DNA from: CAZEQL01 sp964514415
GTDB lineage: Bacteria > Chloroflexota > Dehalococcoidia > GIF9 > AB-539-J10
Assembly: GCA_964514415.1 (NCBI GenBank)
Contig: CAZEQL010000050.1
Location: forward strand, 1-7,371
Direction: 5' to 3'
DNA: 7,371 nt
Shown here: piece after piece, positions 5,477 through 7,371 of the stretch
How the letters are laid out: each line of letters begins with the position of its first letter
How positions within the stretch are numbered: position 1 is the first letter of the stretch
Translations under genes and position numbers: made by a program
The notes under the pieces: model-generated
The model's input: only the letters and a program-made list of their open reading frames with translations
Database searches by the model: none
What the model was told of the DNA's origin: nothing

Positions 5477-7198
5477 TCACATCTTTTCCGGGGCTGTCAT
5501 GCCCATGAGGTGGAGAGTTTTTGCCAGGACTATCTGAGTTGCGCTGACTAGCTTGAGACGAGCTTTGGTCAGCTCTTCATCTTTGGAGATAACCCGGCAC
5601 TGCTTGTAAAAGCTGTGGAAAACAGTGGCTAAGTCCTGGGCATAATAAGGCAAGTGGTGAGGCTGCAAAGTAGTCGACACACGCTCTACTATTTCAGGAA
5701 GGAGTATTAAGTGGCGGATCAGGGTTAGCTCTGGCTTACTTGAGAGCAAAGAGATATCACCTTGGCTATAATCAATTTCTCTCTGCTTAGCTAATCGGAG
5801 GATGCTGGCAACTCGGGCGTGAGCGTATTGAACATAGTACACGGGATTATCTACTGATTGCTTCTTAGCCAGCTCCATATCAAAATCCATCTGGCTGTCA
5901 GCAGAGCGGGAGAGGAATATGAAGCGGCAGGCATCTGAACCCACTTCATCTATTACTTCTCGCAAAGTGATAATATCGCCGCCGCGTTTGGAAACCTTAA
6001 CTATTTCCTCTCCTCGTCGCAGGGTAACTAACTGGCAGATAATTACTTTAAGCCGCTCAGGGTCTACTCCTAGAGTTTTAATCGCTGCTTTCATTCGAGG
6101 GACATGTCCTTGATGGTCGGCTCCCCAAATGTCAATCACAGTGTCAAATTTTCGCTCCAGAAACTTGTTGTAGTGGTAGGCGATATCAGAGGCGAAATAA
6201 GTAGGAGAGCCATCGCTACGCACCAGAACATTATCTTTATCTTCACCAAGTGAGAGCGATTCAAACCAAATGGCGTCCTCTTTTTTAACTACGTAGTTTC
6301 CACTTTGTAGCAATGCCATAGCTTTCTGGTATTGAGATCCTTCGCCTTGCTCAGGACGATAAAGGCTTGTTTCACTGAACCAAACATCAAAATCAATATC
6401 TAGTAGCTTGAGGTCTTCTTTAATTCCTTGAATTATTTTGGCAAGCCCGATTTCAGCCAGTTTTGAGATTGCTTCGCCTTCGGCTTGCAATGACGATTCA
6501 CCCTCACCCAACCCTCTCCCTTCGAATGAGAGGGAAAATCTATCCCCTTGTTCCTGAATGATTTCTTCTGCCAAGTCAGTTATGTAACTACCGAGATAGC
6601 TATCCGAGGGCATGGTAATTTCCTTGCCCAGACATTGCTGGTAACGAATATAGAGAGAACGACCAAACCTGTCTATTTGGTTACCCATATCGTTTAAGTA
6701 ATATTCTCTTTCTACAGAATAACCAGCAGCGGTGAGGACGTTAGCTAAGGTACTACCTAAAACAGCACCGCGGCCATGACCCACGTGGAGGGGTCCAGTA
6801 GGGTTAACGCTGACAAACTCAATTTGAATACGACTGCCTTTACCCAGGTCAATGCCACCATAGGTGTTACCTTCATCCAGGATCAATTCCACTTGTTTAC
6901 TTAGCCAATCATCTCGTAAAGTGAAGTTGATGAAGCCTGGCGGGGCAATCAAAACCCTGTCAATTTCGGGCGGAGGCGATATATGCTCAGATACTTTCTC
7001 GGCTATGGCCATAGGAGACATCCTCATGGAGCGAGCTAGCTTCAAGGGGAGACTTGAAGCAAAATCCCCATACTCAGGGTCTTGTGGACGCTCCACTGCT
7101 ACTTCGGGTAATGTTGTGGCAGTAAGACTGCCCTGTTGCTGCGCCTTAAGTGCTGCTTCTCGCAGACAAATAGCAAGTTTTTCTTTAAGCATGAACAA
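5477..7198 (-). CDS. argS: Arginyl-tRNA synthetase (class I) with repeat-derived insertions
   Basis: Cytoplasmic enzyme charging tRNA-Arg. Domains in order: N-terminal tRNA-binding domain (about 3-95), the Rossmann catalytic core with HIGH-type HVGH at 138-141 (VNPTGPLHVGHGRG), the KMSKS equivalent KVSKR at 401-405, and a C-terminal anticodon-binding helical domain ending in the typical APEKM. The 573-residue length slightly exceeds the usual 550-560. Residues of about 221-245 (FSLSFEGRGLGEGESSLQAE...) sit where homologues have a short linker; they are encoded by dispersed repeats. A second repeat-like piece gives RPEQGEGSQ (281-289). The frame opens with TTG at 7198, with AAGG 4 nt upstream. 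ATG at 7192 (MLKEKL) is an equally plausible start, 10 nt from that AAGG. Monocistronic as far as seen. Confidence 0.97.
   Translation of the reverse strand: MFMLKEKLAICLREAALKAQQQGSLTATTLPEVAVERPQDPEYGDFASSLPLKLARSMRMSPMAIAEKVSEHISPPPEIDRVLIAPPGFINFTLRDDWLSKQVELILDEGNTYGGIDLGKGSRIQIEFVSVNPTGPLHVGHGRGAVLGSTLANVLTAAGYSVEREYYLNDMGNQIDRFGRSLYIRYQQCLGKEITMPSDSYLGSYITDLAEEIIQEQGDRFSLSFEGRGLGEGESSLQAEGEAISKLAEIGLAKIIQGIKEDLKLLDIDFDVWFSETSLYRPEQGEGSQYQKAMALLQSGNYVVKKEDAIWFESLSLGEDKDNVLVRSDGSPTYFASDIAYHYNKFLERKFDTVIDIWGADHQGHVPRMKAAIKTLGVDPERLKVIICQLVTLRRGEEIVKVSKRGGDIITLREVIDEVGSDACRFIFLSRSADSQMDFDMELAKKQSVDNPVYYVQYAHARVASILRLAKQREIDYSQGDISLLSSKPELTLIRHLILLPEIVERVSTTLQPHHLPYYAQDLATVFHSFYKQCRVISKDEELTKARLKLVSATQIVLAKTLHLMGMTAPEKM
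6334..6360 (+). repeat. Dispersed repeat within argS (second, short)
   Basis: GAGATCCTTCGCC then TTGCTCAGGACGAT resembles the copy at 5064-5099 (GAGATTCTTCGG ... TTTGCTCCCTCAGAATGA). It encodes ArgS residues of about 280-289 in frame, just after SETSLY, where homologues have a shorter, variable linker. Confidence 0.55.
6465..6536 (+). repeat. Composite dispersed repeat inserted in frame within argS
   Basis: The left part (6465-6494, GAGATTGCTTCGCC...TTGCAATGAC) matches the intergenic copy at 5157-5183. The right part is a separate hairpin repeat: CCCTCTC (6512-6518) and GAGAGGG (6528-6534) form a 7-bp stem around a 9-nt loop, preceded by CACCCTCACCCAAC. The span is 72 bp, 24 codons, so the reading frame is kept. 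Confidence 0.8.
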
Positions 7199-7323
7199 TA
7201 AACCTTAAATCCCAAACAATATCAAAATTACAGTTCAAAATGTAAAAAAATATCTCCTTACTTCAATTTCTAATATCTAAGCTCTAAATCCCAAACAAAT
7301 CCAAAATTCCAAATTTAAATACC
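7199..7323. other. AT-rich argS upstream region with 14-bp direct repeats
   Basis: TAAATCCCAAACAA occurs exactly at 7206-7219 and 7285-7298, each followed by a similar CAAAATT tail. The stretch is strongly biased to A, T and C on the plus strand (AAATCCCAAACAAATCC type). No gene or clear promoter could be picked out, although argS transcription should begin here or beyond. Confidence 0.6.
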
Positions 7324-7371
7324 AAAACTCACCTTGTGTTCTCTGCTGTAGTTGCCTGATTCATCAGGCTC
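7324..7371 (-). repeat. 48-bp repeat, right copy, cut by the window edge
   Basis: Reverse complement of 5377-5424 with 46 of 48 matches. It includes the GCCTGAT/ATCAGGC hairpin. The other arm of the branched palindrome would lie beyond the window end. Confidence 0.9.

Noticed and set aside
5919..6113. Plus-strand frames opposite argS (also 6864-7208)
   Set aside because: Antisense shadows of argS, which has all its catalytic motifs on the minus strand.

Overview
The window looks like a piece of an anaerobic bacterial genome, most likely from Chloroflexota (Dehalococcoidia-like). This is inferred from the protein types: a short ThiC, a small pyruvoyl-type SpeD with the HLIIDGY start, a short M50 protease, and many dispersed 'GATTGCTTCG...CGCAATGAC'-type repeats. 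There is no 16S rRNA or phylogenetic marker search behind this, so the assignment is tentative. The right edge falls inside a repeat that also occurs earlier in the window, which may mean that a contig ends there.

Layout. (1) Positions 62-3352 hold a tight minus-strand operon in the order thiC, speD, speB, M50 protease. The thiC-speD gap is 12 nt, speD and speB overlap by 26 nt, and the speB-M50 gap is 2 nt. It combines thiamine pyrimidine synthesis, two polyamine enzymes (AdoMet decarboxylase and agmatinase) and a membrane metalloprotease. (2) Divergent from thiC, a gamma-carbonic-anhydrase-family gene runs on the plus strand (3460-3981). The short intergenic region carries a 16-bp palindrome between the two genes. 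(3) Positions 4032-4571 (minus) hold a broken gene. Once two compensating frameshifts and a TGA are allowed for, it reads as a signal peptide, two tandem propeller-like repeats, a membrane anchor and an Arg-rich tail. Upstream of it lies a small PRC-barrel gene (4621-4833). (4) Positions 4834-5476 contain no gene. They are a patchwork of dispersed palindromic repeats plus an AT-rich tail. (5) argS (5477-7198, minus) follows, then an AT-rich leader and a second, inverted copy of the repeat found downstream of argS.

The strongest unusual signal is that the dispersed repeats seen between genes also appear inside coding sequence. Two are in frame within ArgS (about residues 221-245 and 280-289). 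One sits at the speD/speB junction, where it supplies the SpeB N-terminus and seems to have created the gene overlap. This resembles the protein-coding palindromic elements described in Rickettsia. No new defence or metabolic system is evident. Other points of interest are a His-to-Asn change at a predicted zinc-ligand position of the carbonic anhydrase homologue and a three-way-junction palindrome paired in inverted orientation around argS.
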